Below are positions 54,617-63,686 of a DNA stretch of 64,000 bases, piece by piece. The notes beneath the pieces were generated by a model. It worked only from the letters and a program-made list of their open reading frames with translations, searched no databases and had not been told where the DNA came from. The stretch spans positions 6,236,501 to 6,300,500 of the forward strand of contig NZ_CP114786.1 of NCBI RefSeq assembly GCF_027359675.1. The letters run 5' to 3'. This DNA comes from Roseibium sp. Sym1. Lineage in GTDB: Bacteria; Pseudomonadota; Alphaproteobacteria; Rhizobiales; Stappiaceae. The translations under genes were made by a program, and so were the position numbers. Within the stretch, counting starts at the first letter, position 1; the number at the start of each line of letters is the position of its first letter.

Positions 54617-55507
54617 TTGGACGTTTCCCAGTTGCCACTGAATGCGCTCAGGGCTTTTGAAGCCTCCGCCAGGCTGTGCAGCTTCACCCGTGCCGGCCTG
54701 GAGCTGCGCGTTTCGCAGACGGCGATCAGCCACCAGGTCAAGGCCCTTGAAGACCTGCTGGACCTCACCCTGTTCGAACGCCTGCCCCGGGGCGTTGCGC
54801 TGACCGATGAAGGCCAGGCGCTTCTGCCCGTCCTGACCGATGCGTTTCAGCGCATGAGTGCGGCGCTCAGCCGGTTCGAGGACGGCAATTTCCGTGATGT
54901 GCTGACGATCGGCGTTGTCGGCACCTTCGCAACCGGGTGGCTGCTGTCCCGGCTCGACGGCTTTTCCGGCCGGCATCCCCATATCGACCTGCGGCTGAAG
55001 ACCAACAACAACCGGGCGGACATGATGGCCGACGGCCTCGACTGTTTCATCCGCTTCGGGGATGGCGCCTGGCACGGGACAAACGCCGTTCATCTGATGG
55101 ACGCTCCACTCGCGCCGGCCTGTACACCTGAAATCGCACAGGGCCTGACGGCGCCTGAAGATCTTCTCCACCAGCCATTGCTGCGCTCCTACCGCGTGGA
55201 TGAGTGGGCCAGGTGGTTCCAGAGCGTTTCGCTGACGCCGCCGCGGGCCCGTGGCTGGATGTTCGACAGTTCCCTGACCATGGCCGAAGCCGCTGCGCAA
55301 GGGGCCGGTATTGCGCTACTGCCGATATCGATGTTCGAGAAAGACCTGCTCACCGGCCGCCTTGTCCAGCCGTTCGACAGGTCCGTTCAGACCGGCAGCT
55401 ACTGGCTGACATGGCTCAAGTCGCGCGAGGAAAACGCCTCCATGGAAAAATTCCGGCTCTGGCTCCTGGAGACACTGGGGGAAGAGACGGGACGGGCTCC
55501 GGCCTGA
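54617..55507 (+). CDS. LysR-family regulator, AmpR-like
   Basis: 296-aa LTTR with the GcvA/AmpR-type start QLPLNALRAFEASARLCSFTRAGLELRVSQTAISHQVKALEDLLDLTLFERLPRGVALTDEGQAL and substrate domain ending GAGIALLPISMFEKDLLTGRLVQPF. Starts at TTG 54617 with AAAGGAAGG upstream. Divergent from the class A beta-lactamase, so a role as its muropeptide-responsive regulator is likely. Confidence 0.9.
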   Translation: MDVSQLPLNALRAFEASARLCSFTRAGLELRVSQTAISHQVKALEDLLDLTLFERLPRGVALTDEGQALLPVLTDAFQRMSAALSRFEDGNFRDVLTIGVVGTFATGWLLSRLDGFSGRHPHIDLRLKTNNNRADMMADGLDCFIRFGDGAWHGTNAVHLMDAPLAPACTPEIAQGLTAPEDLLHQPLLRSYRVDEWARWFQSVSLTPPRARGWMFDSSLTMAEAAAQGAGIALLPISMFEKDLLTGRLVQPFDRSVQTGSYWLTWLKSREENASMEKFRLWLLETLGEETGRAPA

Positions 55508-55527
55508 CGCATGTGGACAGCGTTGCT

Positions 55528-56268
55528 TCAAGCCTTGCGGCCAATGACCATTTCACGCTTTCCGGCGAACCCGGGGACCTTTTCAATATCAAAACCGGCG
55601 GCCTGAAGATTGCGCCGTACCCAGCCGGCCGCCGTATAGGTTGCGAGCGTGCCGTCGGCTGCCGTCAGGCTTGCCGCCGCCGTCAAAAGGTCCGCGTCCC
55701 AGAGTTCCGGGTTCCTGGCGGGACTGAACCCGTCGAGAAACCAGGCATCCACCGGTGCGATTGACGGTCCATTCGCGCTCCTGCCCCCGGCGGACGCGGC
55801 GAGATCCCCGATCAACTCTCTGGCGTCGCCGATCCCGAGCCGCAACGTGGCGCCGGCCACCTCGAGCCGGTTCCAGCCCGGCCGCGGTGCCCATGACCCG
55901 ACAAGCTCCACTGCCAGGTCTTGAAGGTCGGGAAAGGCTCCGAGCGCTCTCACAAGCTGATCGGCTGTCATCGGATAAAGCTCGAAGGAGACAAATGTCA
56001 GCTCCGGCGGATTTTCAATCCGCTGCAGGGCGTCCAGCGTTGTCAGGAAATTGAGCCCGGTGCCGAAGCCGAATTCGGCAATGACAAACTGCCGCCGGTC
56101 CACAAAACGCTCCGGCAGGCGATTGCCGGCCAGAAACACGTGTCGGGTTTCGGCAAGTCCGCCCGCCCTCGAAAAATAGGTGTCTCCGAACCCTTCCGCC
56201 CGCGGCACATCGCCGTCAAGCCATTCCAGATCCGGTGCATTGGTGGACATTGTCTCGAATTCTGCCAT
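55528..56268 (-). CDS. mnmD: tRNA mnm5s2U34 methyltransferase MnmD
   Basis: 246-aa methyltransferase: LEWLDGDVPRAEGFGDTYFSRAGGLAETRHVFLAGNRLPERF and FVIAEFGFGTGLNFLTTLDAL (SAM motif GFGTGLNF), then FLDGFSPARNPELWDADLL. This is the DUF752/MnmC methyltransferase domain alone. It completes 5-methylaminomethyl-2-thiouridine at the tRNA wobble position. Divergent from an FAD oxidoreductase that looks like the missing MnmC partner. Confidence 0.92.
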   Translation of the reverse strand: MAEFETMSTNAPDLEWLDGDVPRAEGFGDTYFSRAGGLAETRHVFLAGNRLPERFVDRRQFVIAEFGFGTGLNFLTTLDALQRIENPPELTFVSFELYPMTADQLVRALGAFPDLQDLAVELVGSWAPRPGWNRLEVAGATLRLGIGDARELIGDLAASAGGRSANGPSIAPVDAWFLDGFSPARNPELWDADLLTAAASLTAADGTLATYTAAGWVRRNLQAAGFDIEKVPGFAGKREMVIGRKA

Positions 56269-56372
56269 AGAAGGAGCCGTTCAGGACACGGCCCCGCACA
56301 GCCCGTTGCCCGATCACAGCGTTCTCATAGAAGAGCCTGACCGATCAATCAATCACCGGAACCAAACCCGCC

Positions 56373-57533
56373 ATGGCGCAAGCCGAAACACGTCCCTTTG
56401 ATGTTGCCGTTGCGGGCGCCGGAATATTCGGCCTGTCCGTTGCCCATGCCGCGATCAAGGCCGGTTTGAGCGTCATCGTTTTCGAAAAAGCTCATGTCGG
56501 TGCGGGTTCGAGCGGGGGTGTGCTCGGCGCCCTGATGCCGCACATGCCGGCGCGCTGGAACCCGAAGAAGGAATTCCAGTTCCAGGCGCTGTCCTGCCTG
56601 GAAGACCGGATCCGGCAGCTGGAGGCCGAAACCGGACTGGAGTGCGGCTATGCCCGTTGCGGCCGCATCCTACCCCTGACCACAACGGACAAGCTCGAGC
56701 ATCACCTGGAGCGGGCGCAGGAGAGCGAGCTGCGCTGGCATCCCGAGCGGACCGGATTTTCCTACACGGTCGAGCCCAAGGGCAGCCGGTCCGACTGGCT
56801 TGACGCCGCCGCCGCTCCCCATGGACTTGTCTATGAAACCCTGGCGGCCCGGATTTCCCCGCGCCGGTACCTGTCCGCGCTCGAAGCCTTTGTCCGCGGA
56901 CACGGCGCTCTCGTTGAGAACGCGGAGGTGATCGGGTTCGACACAGTATCGGGCGTCGTGCAGCTTGCCGGCGGCAGAGACCCGGTCGGGGTCCGGACGC
57001 TTGTGGTCTCCGGCGGATTTGCGGCCTTCGAGCTCATCGAGACCCTGACCGGCGAGCGGATCGGCCGCGGTGAAAAAGGACAGGCCCTGCTGCTGGAGGG
57101 CCACGGCCTGGAAGACAGGCCGGCGATCTACTGCGACGGCCTCTATGTCGTGCCCCATGACGATGGCACCGTTGCCATCGGCAGCACGTCGGACCGGGAC
57201 TTTCAGGACACCCGCTCCTCACCGGAGCGCTCGAGAGAGCTTCTGGAACGGGCCACCGCCTTCTGCCCGCAACTCGCGGGCCGGGAGGTTCTGTCGGATT
57301 GGGCGGGCATCCGGCCGCGCTGCCACAAGCGCGATCCGTTGATCGGCCGATTGCCCGGCTACGAACAGGTGTTCGCCGCAACCGGCGGCTTCAAGATTTC
57401 CTTCGGCATAGCCCATCTGGTAGCCGACGCCCTGATCGCGGACCTGACCGGGCACGCCCCGGTCCATCCCCTGCCTGCAACCTTCCGGCCGGACCACCAT
57501 TTCGGGTCAAACAGGCTCGACGCGGACAACTGA
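56373..57533 (+). CDS. FAD-dependent oxidoreductase, MnmC-oxidoreductase-like
   Basis: 386-aa DAO-family flavoprotein. FAD motif VAVAGAGIFGLSVAHAAIKAGLSVIVFEK, then GAGSSGGVLGALMPHMPARWN, and C-terminal WAGIRPRCHKRDPLIGRLPGYEQVFAATGGFKISFGIAHL. Divergent from mnmD, which lacks the FAD domain that is fused to it in E. coli MnmC; this gene is the best candidate for the separate cmnm5-to-nm5 oxidase. A glycine/sarcosine-oxidase-type role remains possible. Confidence 0.85.
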   Translation: MAQAETRPFDVAVAGAGIFGLSVAHAAIKAGLSVIVFEKAHVGAGSSGGVLGALMPHMPARWNPKKEFQFQALSCLEDRIRQLEAETGLECGYARCGRILPLTTTDKLEHHLERAQESELRWHPERTGFSYTVEPKGSRSDWLDAAAAPHGLVYETLAARISPRRYLSALEAFVRGHGALVENAEVIGFDTVSGVVQLAGGRDPVGVRTLVVSGGFAAFELIETLTGERIGRGEKGQALLLEGHGLEDRPAIYCDGLYVVPHDDGTVAIGSTSDRDFQDTRSSPERSRELLERATAFCPQLAGREVLSDWAGIRPRCHKRDPLIGRLPGYEQVFAATGGFKISFGIAHLVADALIADLTGHAPVHPLPATFRPDHHFGSNRLDADN

Positions 57534-57644
57534 CCTTTCAGATCCGCCGCGGCGGTTTGAAACTTTTCGGGAAATTTGGAAGATACGGATTTGCAGGGCC
57601 AGTCGGCCTGCGCATTCTCGGGAGCTTGGAGCCGCAGGCAGCGC

Positions 57645-57740
57645 TCAGAGCGCGGCAACCACCGCGTAGAGCCCGTAGAGGCTGAGCGATATCGATCCCC
57701 AGAACAGGAGATTCTTCGCCACCAAAAGCGGCATGTTCAT
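57645..57740 (-). CDS. Possible 31-aa membrane peptide
   Basis: MNMPLLVAKNLLFWGSISLSLYGLYAVVAAL would form a single membrane helix. GGTGGGACC lies upstream of the ATG at 57740. It is short and lies in a stretch with no other gene, so this is tentative. Confidence 0.3.
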   Translation of the reverse strand: MNMPLLVAKNLLFWGSISLSLYGLYAVVAAL

Positions 57741-58073
57741 GGTCCCACCCCGTTTTACCGCGCGGTCAGTCCGATCGTCTTCCTCCTGCCTGGGAGGACT
57801 AACGTCCCTTGCGGCTGTCATGGCCCTGGCCATAAAGGCATTCCTTAAAAGACACGATCCACGGAGTTCAAAGGATGAATCTTCTACTCCGTCAATGTAC
57901 CGTCTAAGCTCCTAATGGTTAAAAACGATTTAAGACTATAATGAATACATTGTTAAAATAAGGCAGATTGCACTTTTAGATATGCACAAATTATTGGCAG
58001 ACTTGCCAATGCGCGCTTCTGGCGGCTATGCATCCGCTTCGACCTGGCAACGATTTGACGAGAGAATTTCAGC
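57741..58073. other. AT-rich gap upstream of the YbaK gene
   Basis: About 330 bases, clearly more AT-rich near 57900-57960 (AATGGTTAAAAACGATTTAAG) than its surroundings. No supported gene. Likely holds the promoter of the YbaK-type gene. Confidence 0.4.
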
Positions 58074-58550
58074 ATGAGCCTTGAAAGCGTCCGCGACCAC
58101 CTAGCCGATGTTGCCCCCGATCTCGAGGTCATCGTGACGGATGACAGCAGCGCCACCGTGGACCTGGCGGCAAAGGCGCACGGGGTCGCTCCGGGGCAGA
58201 TCGCCAAGACCCTGTCCTTCCAGCTCAAGGACAGGATCTTCCTCGTGGTTGCACGCGGCGACGCCCGGATGGACAACAAGAAGGCGAAAGCGGCATTTGG
58301 CGGCAAGGTGAAGATGCTCGGGCTGGAAGAGGTTGAAAGCCTGACCGGCCATCCCGTCGGCGGTGTCTGTCCGTTCGGACTGGCACAGCCGCTGCCGGTC
58401 TATTGCGACATCTCGCTGAAGGATTTCGATGTCGTCATTCCGGCCGCGGGTGCAACCAACGCCGCGGTCCGGATTGCGCCGGACCGCCTTGCCGAAATCA
58501 CCGGCGCGCAATGGGTGGATGTCTGCCAGCCGCCGCAGGCAGGCGCCTGA
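58074..58550 (+). CDS. YbaK/EbsC family aminoacyl-tRNA deacylase-like protein
   Basis: 158-aa YbaK/ProX-type protein: SATVDLAAKAHGVAPGQIAKTLSFQLKDRIFLVVARGDARMDNKKAKAAFGGKVKMLGLEEVESLTGHPVGGVCPFGLAQPLPVYCDISL. The GxxxGGVCPFG loop and conserved Lys match editing-domain proteins that hydrolyse mischarged tRNA, mainly Cys-tRNAPro. Confidence 0.92.
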   Translation: MSLESVRDHLADVAPDLEVIVTDDSSATVDLAAKAHGVAPGQIAKTLSFQLKDRIFLVVARGDARMDNKKAKAAFGGKVKMLGLEEVESLTGHPVGGVCPFGLAQPLPVYCDISLKDFDVVIPAAGATNAAVRIAPDRLAEITGAQWVDVCQPPQAGA

Positions 58551-58565
58551 CCCGGCCTGTGCAGG

Positions 58566-59573
58566 TCAGACCTGGTAATACTCCCGGTACCACGCCACGA
58601 ATTTGGCAACGCCTTCCTGAACCGTGGTTCCCGGCCGGTATCCGGTCAGGCGCTGCAGCAGATCGGCATTCGCCCAGGTCGCCGGCACGTCACCGGCCTG
58701 CATCGGCATCAGGTTGCGTTCGGCCTTCCTGCCGGTGGCGGCCTCGATGGCCTCGATGAATTCGGTGAGCTGAACCGAGGTGGAATTGCCGATATTGACG
58801 ACGCGCCAGGGCGCCACCGGGGACAGGCTGTCGCCCTCGGGCACGGCCTCTTCCGGGCGCACCGGGACCGCGTCCATCAGCAGGCGGATGCCGTTGACCA
58901 GGTCCTCCACGTACGTGAAGTCGCGTTTCATGTCGCCGTAATTGTAGACGTCGATCGGACGGCCTTCGAGAATGGCCTTGGTGAACTTGAAAAGGGCCAT
59001 GTCCGGACGCCCCCAGGGACCGTAGACGGTGAAGAAGCGGAACATGGTCACCGGCAGGCCGAAAAGATGGGCATAGGAATGCGCCATCGATTCCGTCGCT
59101 TTCTTGGTGGCTGCGTAGAACGACATCTGGTGATCGGCCTTGTCCGTCTCCGTATACGGCATCTGCGTGTTGGCGCCGTAGGCCGAGGAGGTCGAGGCCA
59201 GCAGCATGTGCTCGGGCGGAAAGGCCCTGGCGGCTTCCAGCAGCTCGAAGGTCCCCACAATGTTGCTTTCCAGGTAGGAGCGCGGGTTCTCGATCGAGTA
59301 GCGTACGCCCGCCTGGGCGGCCAGGTGAATGACGAAGTCCGGTGTCTCCGAGCGGAACAGGGACATCAGCAGTTCCGGTGCTTCAACCCGGTCGTTCACC
59401 GCCTTGAAATGCTCGTGCTGCAGGAGCATCTGCTGGCGCCGCTCCTTGAGCCGGACATCGTAATAGTCGGTCATGGCGTCAAGGCCGATGACCCGAAACC
59501 CGTCCTGCAGCAATCGTGTGCACAAGTAGTAGCCGATAAATCCCGCGGAGCCGGTCACCAGAACGGTTTTCAT
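58566..59573 (-). CDS. lspL: UDP-glucuronate 4-epimerase (LspL/CapI type)
   Basis: 335-aa extended SDR epimerase. NAD motif VTGSAGFIGYYLCTRLLQDG, catalytic ASTSSAYG and YAATKKATE (Tyr-x3-Lys), then FRFFTVYGPWGRPDMALFKF and IDVYNYGDMKRDFTYVEDLV, typical of UDP-glucuronate 4-epimerases that make UDP-galacturonate for capsule/LPS. ATG at 59573 chosen. Divergent from galE. Confidence 0.9.
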   Translation of the reverse strand: MKTVLVTGSAGFIGYYLCTRLLQDGFRVIGLDAMTDYYDVRLKERRQQMLLQHEHFKAVNDRVEAPELLMSLFRSETPDFVIHLAAQAGVRYSIENPRSYLESNIVGTFELLEAARAFPPEHMLLASTSSAYGANTQMPYTETDKADHQMSFYAATKKATESMAHSYAHLFGLPVTMFRFFTVYGPWGRPDMALFKFTKAILEGRPIDVYNYGDMKRDFTYVEDLVNGIRLLMDAVPVRPEEAVPEGDSLSPVAPWRVVNIGNSTSVQLTEFIEAIEAATGRKAERNLMPMQAGDVPATWANADLLQRLTGYRPGTTVQEGVAKFVAWYREYYQV

Positions 59574-59752
59574 AATGGGTGCAACGCCTTTCAAAGAACA
59601 ACGGAGCTGATCAGGTCAGGTCAATAGCGTGGTCTTAAAAGGCTTCGGGGAAACGGGCAATCGGAAAGTCCCGCGAACGCCGCATCACATTTGGCTGAGT
59701 ACCGCGGAATCGGGTATCACTGGAAAATCTGACAGGGAAGGTGGCCGTTTCC

Positions 59753-60742
59753 ATGACCGTTCTGATCACCGGCGGCGCCGGCTATATCGGCAGCCACGCT
59801 GTCCTGGCCTTTCTCGATGCGGGTGAGCCACCGGTGGTGGTCGACAATCTGAGCACCGGTTTCGACTGGCTCGTGCCTGAAGGGGTGCCGTTTTACTGGC
59901 AGGACATCGCGGACCGCGCGGCAATGGAAACGCTTCTGCGACGGCACGGCATCGAGACGATCGTGCATTTTGCCGGTTCGATCGTCCTGCCGGAATCGAT
60001 CGAGAATCCGCTCAAATACTATCGGAACAACACGGTCAATTCGCTCGGGCTGATGGAAGCCGCGGTCACGTGCGGGGTGAAGCACTTCGTGTTTTCCTCG
60101 ACCGCCGCGGTTTACGGCTTGCCGGACAGCGTGCCGGTGCGCGAGAGCGCCCCGCTCCGGCCCCAGGCGCCCTACGGCACCTCCAAGCTGATGACGGAAC
60201 AGATGCTCCTGGACGTGGCCAAGGCCCATGAGCTCACCGTCACGGCGCTGCGGTATTTCAACGTTGCCGGCGCCGATCCGCACGGCCGTGCCGGCCAGGC
60301 GACACGGGATGCAACCAATCTCATCAAGGTGGCCTGCGAGGCCGCGACCGGCCAGCGGCCGTCCTTGACGGTCTTCGGCCGGGACTACGACACGCCCGAC
60401 GGCACGGCGATCCGAGACTATATCCATGTCACCGACCTTGCCGTGGCCCACCGGCTCGCGGTCGAACGCATGCGTTCGGGCGGCGGCAACCTGATTGCCA
60501 ATTGCGGATATGGCCGCGGATTTTCTGTTCTGGAGGTGATCAAGGCCGTCAAGGCAGCCTCGGGATCGGACTTCAAGGTCGAGATGGGCCCGCGCAGGCC
60601 GGGCGACTGCCCGGAAGTCGTCGCCGACAGCCGTCTTGCCCGGGCTGAACTCAACTGGCAGCCCGAGCTGGACGATATCGACCGGATCGTGGGCGACGCC
60701 TACCGGTGGGAAGAAACCCTCGGCAGGCGCAACCGCTTGTAG
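59753..60742 (+). CDS. galE: UDP-glucose 4-epimerase GalE
   Basis: 329-aa epimerase: TVLITGGAGYIGSHAVLAFLDAG, STAAVYGLP, YGTSKLMTEQMLLDV, and FGRDYDTPDGTAIRDYIHVTDLAVAHRLAVE. Interconverts UDP-glucose and UDP-galactose for polysaccharide synthesis. ATG at 59753 follows CAGGGAAGGTGG. Divergent from lspL, so the two UDP-sugar epimerases may be co-controlled; convergent with cysNC. Confidence 0.95.
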   Translation: MTVLITGGAGYIGSHAVLAFLDAGEPPVVVDNLSTGFDWLVPEGVPFYWQDIADRAAMETLLRRHGIETIVHFAGSIVLPESIENPLKYYRNNTVNSLGLMEAAVTCGVKHFVFSSTAAVYGLPDSVPVRESAPLRPQAPYGTSKLMTEQMLLDVAKAHELTVTALRYFNVAGADPHGRAGQATRDATNLIKVACEAATGQRPSLTVFGRDYDTPDGTAIRDYIHVTDLAVAHRLAVERMRSGGGNLIANCGYGRGFSVLEVIKAVKAASGSDFKVEMGPRRPGDCPEVVADSRLARAELNWQPELDDIDRIVGDAYRWEETLGRRNRL

Positions 60743-60763
60743 CGTTCGCCGACCAAGGGTGGC

Positions 60764-62698
60764 TCAGATCCCCTCGCCGTGTTCACCGAAGCTGCTCAGG
60801 TAACCCTTCTCACGCAGGTAGTTCACGATCTCCTCGGCCACCTCTTCCGGCTGACGGTCGACATTCCTGATATGAATTTCCGGATTTTCCGGCGCTTCAT
60901 AGGGGCTGTCGATGCCGGTGAAGTTCTTGATTTCTCCCCGGTCCGCCTTGGCATAGAGGCCTTTCGGGTCACGCTTGCGGCATTCCTCGATCGGCGTGTC
61001 GACAAAGACCTCGATGAACTCGCCCTCGCCCAGGAGATCCCGCGCCAGCCGGCGCTCGGAACGGAACGGCGAGATGAAGGACACAAGCGTGATCAGGCCG
61101 GCATCGGCGAACAACTTGGCGACTTCGCCGACACGCCGGATGTTTTCCACCCGGTCGGCATCGGTGAACCCGAGGTCCTTGTTGAGACCGTGGCGGACAT
61201 TGTCGCCGTCGAGCGTGTAGGTGTGCCGCCCGTCGATATGGAGTTTCTTTTCCACGATCGAGGCGATCGTCGACTTGCCGGAACCGGACAGGCCGGTAAA
61301 CCACAGAACCGCCGGTTTCTGGCCGAGTTTTTCCGAGCGCGCCGCCTTGTCGACATCGAGCGCCTGCCAGTGGATGTTGCTGGCGCGCCGCAGCGCGAAC
61401 CAGATCATGCCGGCCCCGACGGTGGCATTCGACATCCGGTCGATCAGGATAAAGGACCCGGTCGTGTGGTTGGCTTCATAGGGATCGAATGGCACCGAGG
61501 AGGACAGTGCGAAATTGCAGAAGGCAATCTCGTTGAGTTCCAGCGTCTTGCCGGCGACATGCTCGAACGTGTTGACGTTGATCTTGTGCTTGATCTCCGA
61601 AACCGTCGCGGTGACGGTGCGCGTGCCGATTTTCAGGAGATAGGGCCGGCCCGGCAGCAGCGGCTCGTCGGACATCCAGATAACATGAGCCGCGAACTGG
61701 TCGGCGACTTCAGGGCGATGCGCCGTTGACGACAGGAGGTCACCGCGGGAGATGTCGATCTCGTCTTCCAGCGTGATGGTCACGGCTTCCCCGGCGCGCG
61801 CCGCAGAGGTCTCGCCGTCGGTACCGATAATGGACTTCACCCTGGAGGTCTTCGCGGGCCCGGCAACAACAAGCTCTTCGCCGACGGTCACGCTGCCACT
61901 GGCGACGGTGCCGGAATAGCCGCGGAAATCGAGGTTCGGCCGGTTGACCCACTGGACCGGGAAGCGGAACGGGGCCTCGAGCACATGCTCGCCGACCTCG
62001 ATCGTTTCCAGATGCTCCAGCAGGGTCGGCCCGGAATACCAGTCCATCTTGTCGCTGCGGCCGGTGACATTGTCGCCGTAACGTGCGGACATCGGGATCG
62101 CCTGCAGGCTTTCGAAGTCGAAACCGTTGGCAAAGGTCGCGAATTCCTGCCGGATCTCCTCGAACCGCTCCTGCGAATAACCGACAAGATCGATCTTGTT
62201 GATCGCCAGCACAACGTGCCTGATGCCAAGCAGGGAAGCGATGAAGGCATGCCGGCGGGTCTGGACCATCAGGCCGTTGCGGGCATCAACCAGCAGAACC
62301 GCGAGATCTGCCGTCGAGGCGCCTGTCGCCATGTTGCGCGTATATTGTTCGTGGCCCGGCGTATCGGCGACAATGAACTTGCGTTTTTCCGTGGCGAAGA
62401 AACGGTAGGCAACGTCGATGGTGATGCCCTGCTCCCGCTCGGCTTCCAGGCCGTCGACCAGAAGGGCCAGGTCGATTTCCTCGCCGACCGTGCCGTGCTT
62501 TTTCGAATCGCGTTCGAGTGCCGCAAGCTGGTCCTCGAAGATCAGCTTGGTGTCGTAGAGCAGACGGCCGATCAGCGTTGACTTGCCGTCATCGACCGAG
62601 CCGCAGGTCAGAAAGCGCAACTGGTCCTTGCTTTCCTGGGCAAGGATATAGTCGGTGACGGCCGTTTCGGCGGTTTCCTGGACGTTTTCGATCGTCAT
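60764..62698 (-). CDS. cysNC: Bifunctional sulfate adenylyltransferase GTPase / APS kinase (CysN-CysC, NodQ-like)
   Basis: 644-aa fusion. Residues 1-~440 are CysN: GTPase motifs [27 protein letters not shown] and NKIDL plus elongation-factor-like beta barrels. Residues ~455-644 are APS kinase: P-loop [15 protein letters not shown] at about 466, [15 protein letters not shown] and [22 protein letters not shown]. Makes PAPS from sulfate and ATP with CysD. Follows cysD by 1 base. Fused CysNC is typical of rhizobia. Confidence 0.96.
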   Translation of the reverse strand: MTIENVQETAETAVTDYILAQESKDQLRFLTCGSVDDGKSTLIGRLLYDTKLIFEDQLAALERDSKKHGTVGEEIDLALLVDGLEAEREQGITIDVAYRFFATEKRKFIVADTPGHEQYTRNMATGASTADLAVLLVDARNGLMVQTRRHAFIASLLGIRHVVLAINKIDLVGYSQERFEEIRQEFATFANGFDFESLQAIPMSARYGDNVTGRSDKMDWYSGPTLLEHLETIEVGEHVLEAPFRFPVQWVNRPNLDFRGYSGTVASGSVTVGEELVVAGPAKTSRVKSIIGTDGETSAARAGEAVTITLEDEIDISRGDLLSSTAHRPEVADQFAAHVIWMSDEPLLPGRPYLLKIGTRTVTATVSEIKHKINVNTFEHVAGKTLELNEIAFCNFALSSSVPFDPYEANHTTGSFILIDRMSNATVGAGMIWFALRRASNIHWQALDVDKAARSEKLGQKPAVLWFTGLSGSGKSTIASIVEKKLHIDGRHTYTLDGDNVRHGLNKDLGFTDADRVENIRRVGEVAKLFADAGLITLVSFISPFRSERRLARDLLGEGEFIEVFVDTPIEECRKRDPKGLYAKADRGEIKNFTGIDSPYEAPENPEIHIRNVDRQPEEVAEEIVNYLREKGYLSSFGEHGEGI

Positions 62699-62699
62699 C

Positions 62700-63629
62700 T
62701 TAGAAATATCCTTCGCGCTTCTTCTTTTCCATGGAGGCGCTTTCGTCCTTGTCGATCAGGCGCCCCTGACGCTCCGAAGTGCGGGCAATCAGCATTTCAC
62801 GGACAATGGCGGGTAATGTGTCGGCATCCGATTCAATGGCACCGGTCAGCGGGTAACAGCCGAGGGTCCGGAAACGGACCATCTTCTCTTCGACCACTTC
62901 GCCCGCCTTGAGCTTCATGCGGTCGTCGTCGACCATGATCAGCATGCCGTCCCGGTTCACGACCGGGCGCCTGGCGGCAAAATAGAGCGGCACCATCGGA
63001 ATGTTTTCCGTCAGGATGTACTGCCAGATATCGAGTTCGGTCCAGTTGGACAATGGAAAGGCGCGGATGCTTTCGCCCTTGGCCACCCGGGCGTTGTAGA
63101 GGCTCCACAGCTCCGGCCGCTGGTTCTTCGGGTCCCAGCCGTGGCTGGCATTGCGGAACGAGAACACACGTTCCTTGGCGCGGGACTTTTCCTCGTCCCG
63201 GCGGGCACCGCCGAAGGCGGCGTCGAAACCGTATTTGTCGAGCGCCTGTTTCAGCGCCTCCGTCTTCATGACATGCGTGTGAACCGAGGAACCGTGAGAG
63301 AACGGGCCGATATTCTTCTGGAGCCCTTCCGGGTTGGTATGGACGATCAGGTCCATGCCGAGACGCGCGGCGGTCTCGTCCCGAAAGGTGATCATGTCCC
63401 GGAATTTCCAGGTCGTGTCCACATGCAGCAGCGGGAATGGCGGTTTCGACGGATAGAACGCCTTCATCGCCAGGTGCAGCATGACGCCGCTGTCCTTGCC
63501 GATGGAATAGAGCATCACCGGATTGGAGAATTCTGCGGCCACTTCACGAATGATGTGGATGCTTTCCGCCTCCAGACGCTTCAGGTTGCTGAGGCGCTCG
63601 GGCGTGATCCCCTGAGATTGCATGTTCAT
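62700..63629 (-). CDS. cysD: Sulfate adenylyltransferase subunit 2 (CysD)
   Basis: 309-aa PAPS-reductase-fold ATP sulfurylase subunit. PP-loop [41 protein letters not shown] and [13 protein letters not shown]. Ends [15 protein letters not shown] as in CysD. Stop codon is 1 base from the cysNC start, so coupled. ATG at 63629 or 63623. Confidence 0.96.
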   Translation of the reverse strand: MNMQSQGITPERLSNLKRLEAESIHIIREVAAEFSNPVMLYSIGKDSGVMLHLAMKAFYPSKPPFPLLHVDTTWKFRDMITFRDETAARLGMDLIVHTNPEGLQKNIGPFSHGSSVHTHVMKTEALKQALDKYGFDAAFGGARRDEEKSRAKERVFSFRNASHGWDPKNQRPELWSLYNARVAKGESIRAFPLSNWTELDIWQYILTENIPMVPLYFAARRPVVNRDGMLIMVDDDRMKLKAGEVVEEKMVRFRTLGCYPLTGAIESDADTLPAIVREMLIARTSERQGRLIDKDESASMEKKKREGYF

Positions 63630-63686
63630 ATTCGCTTTTCCGTTGGGCCGGCGGACCGGCCGTGATCTTGTGTTCGTGGTCTCGCC

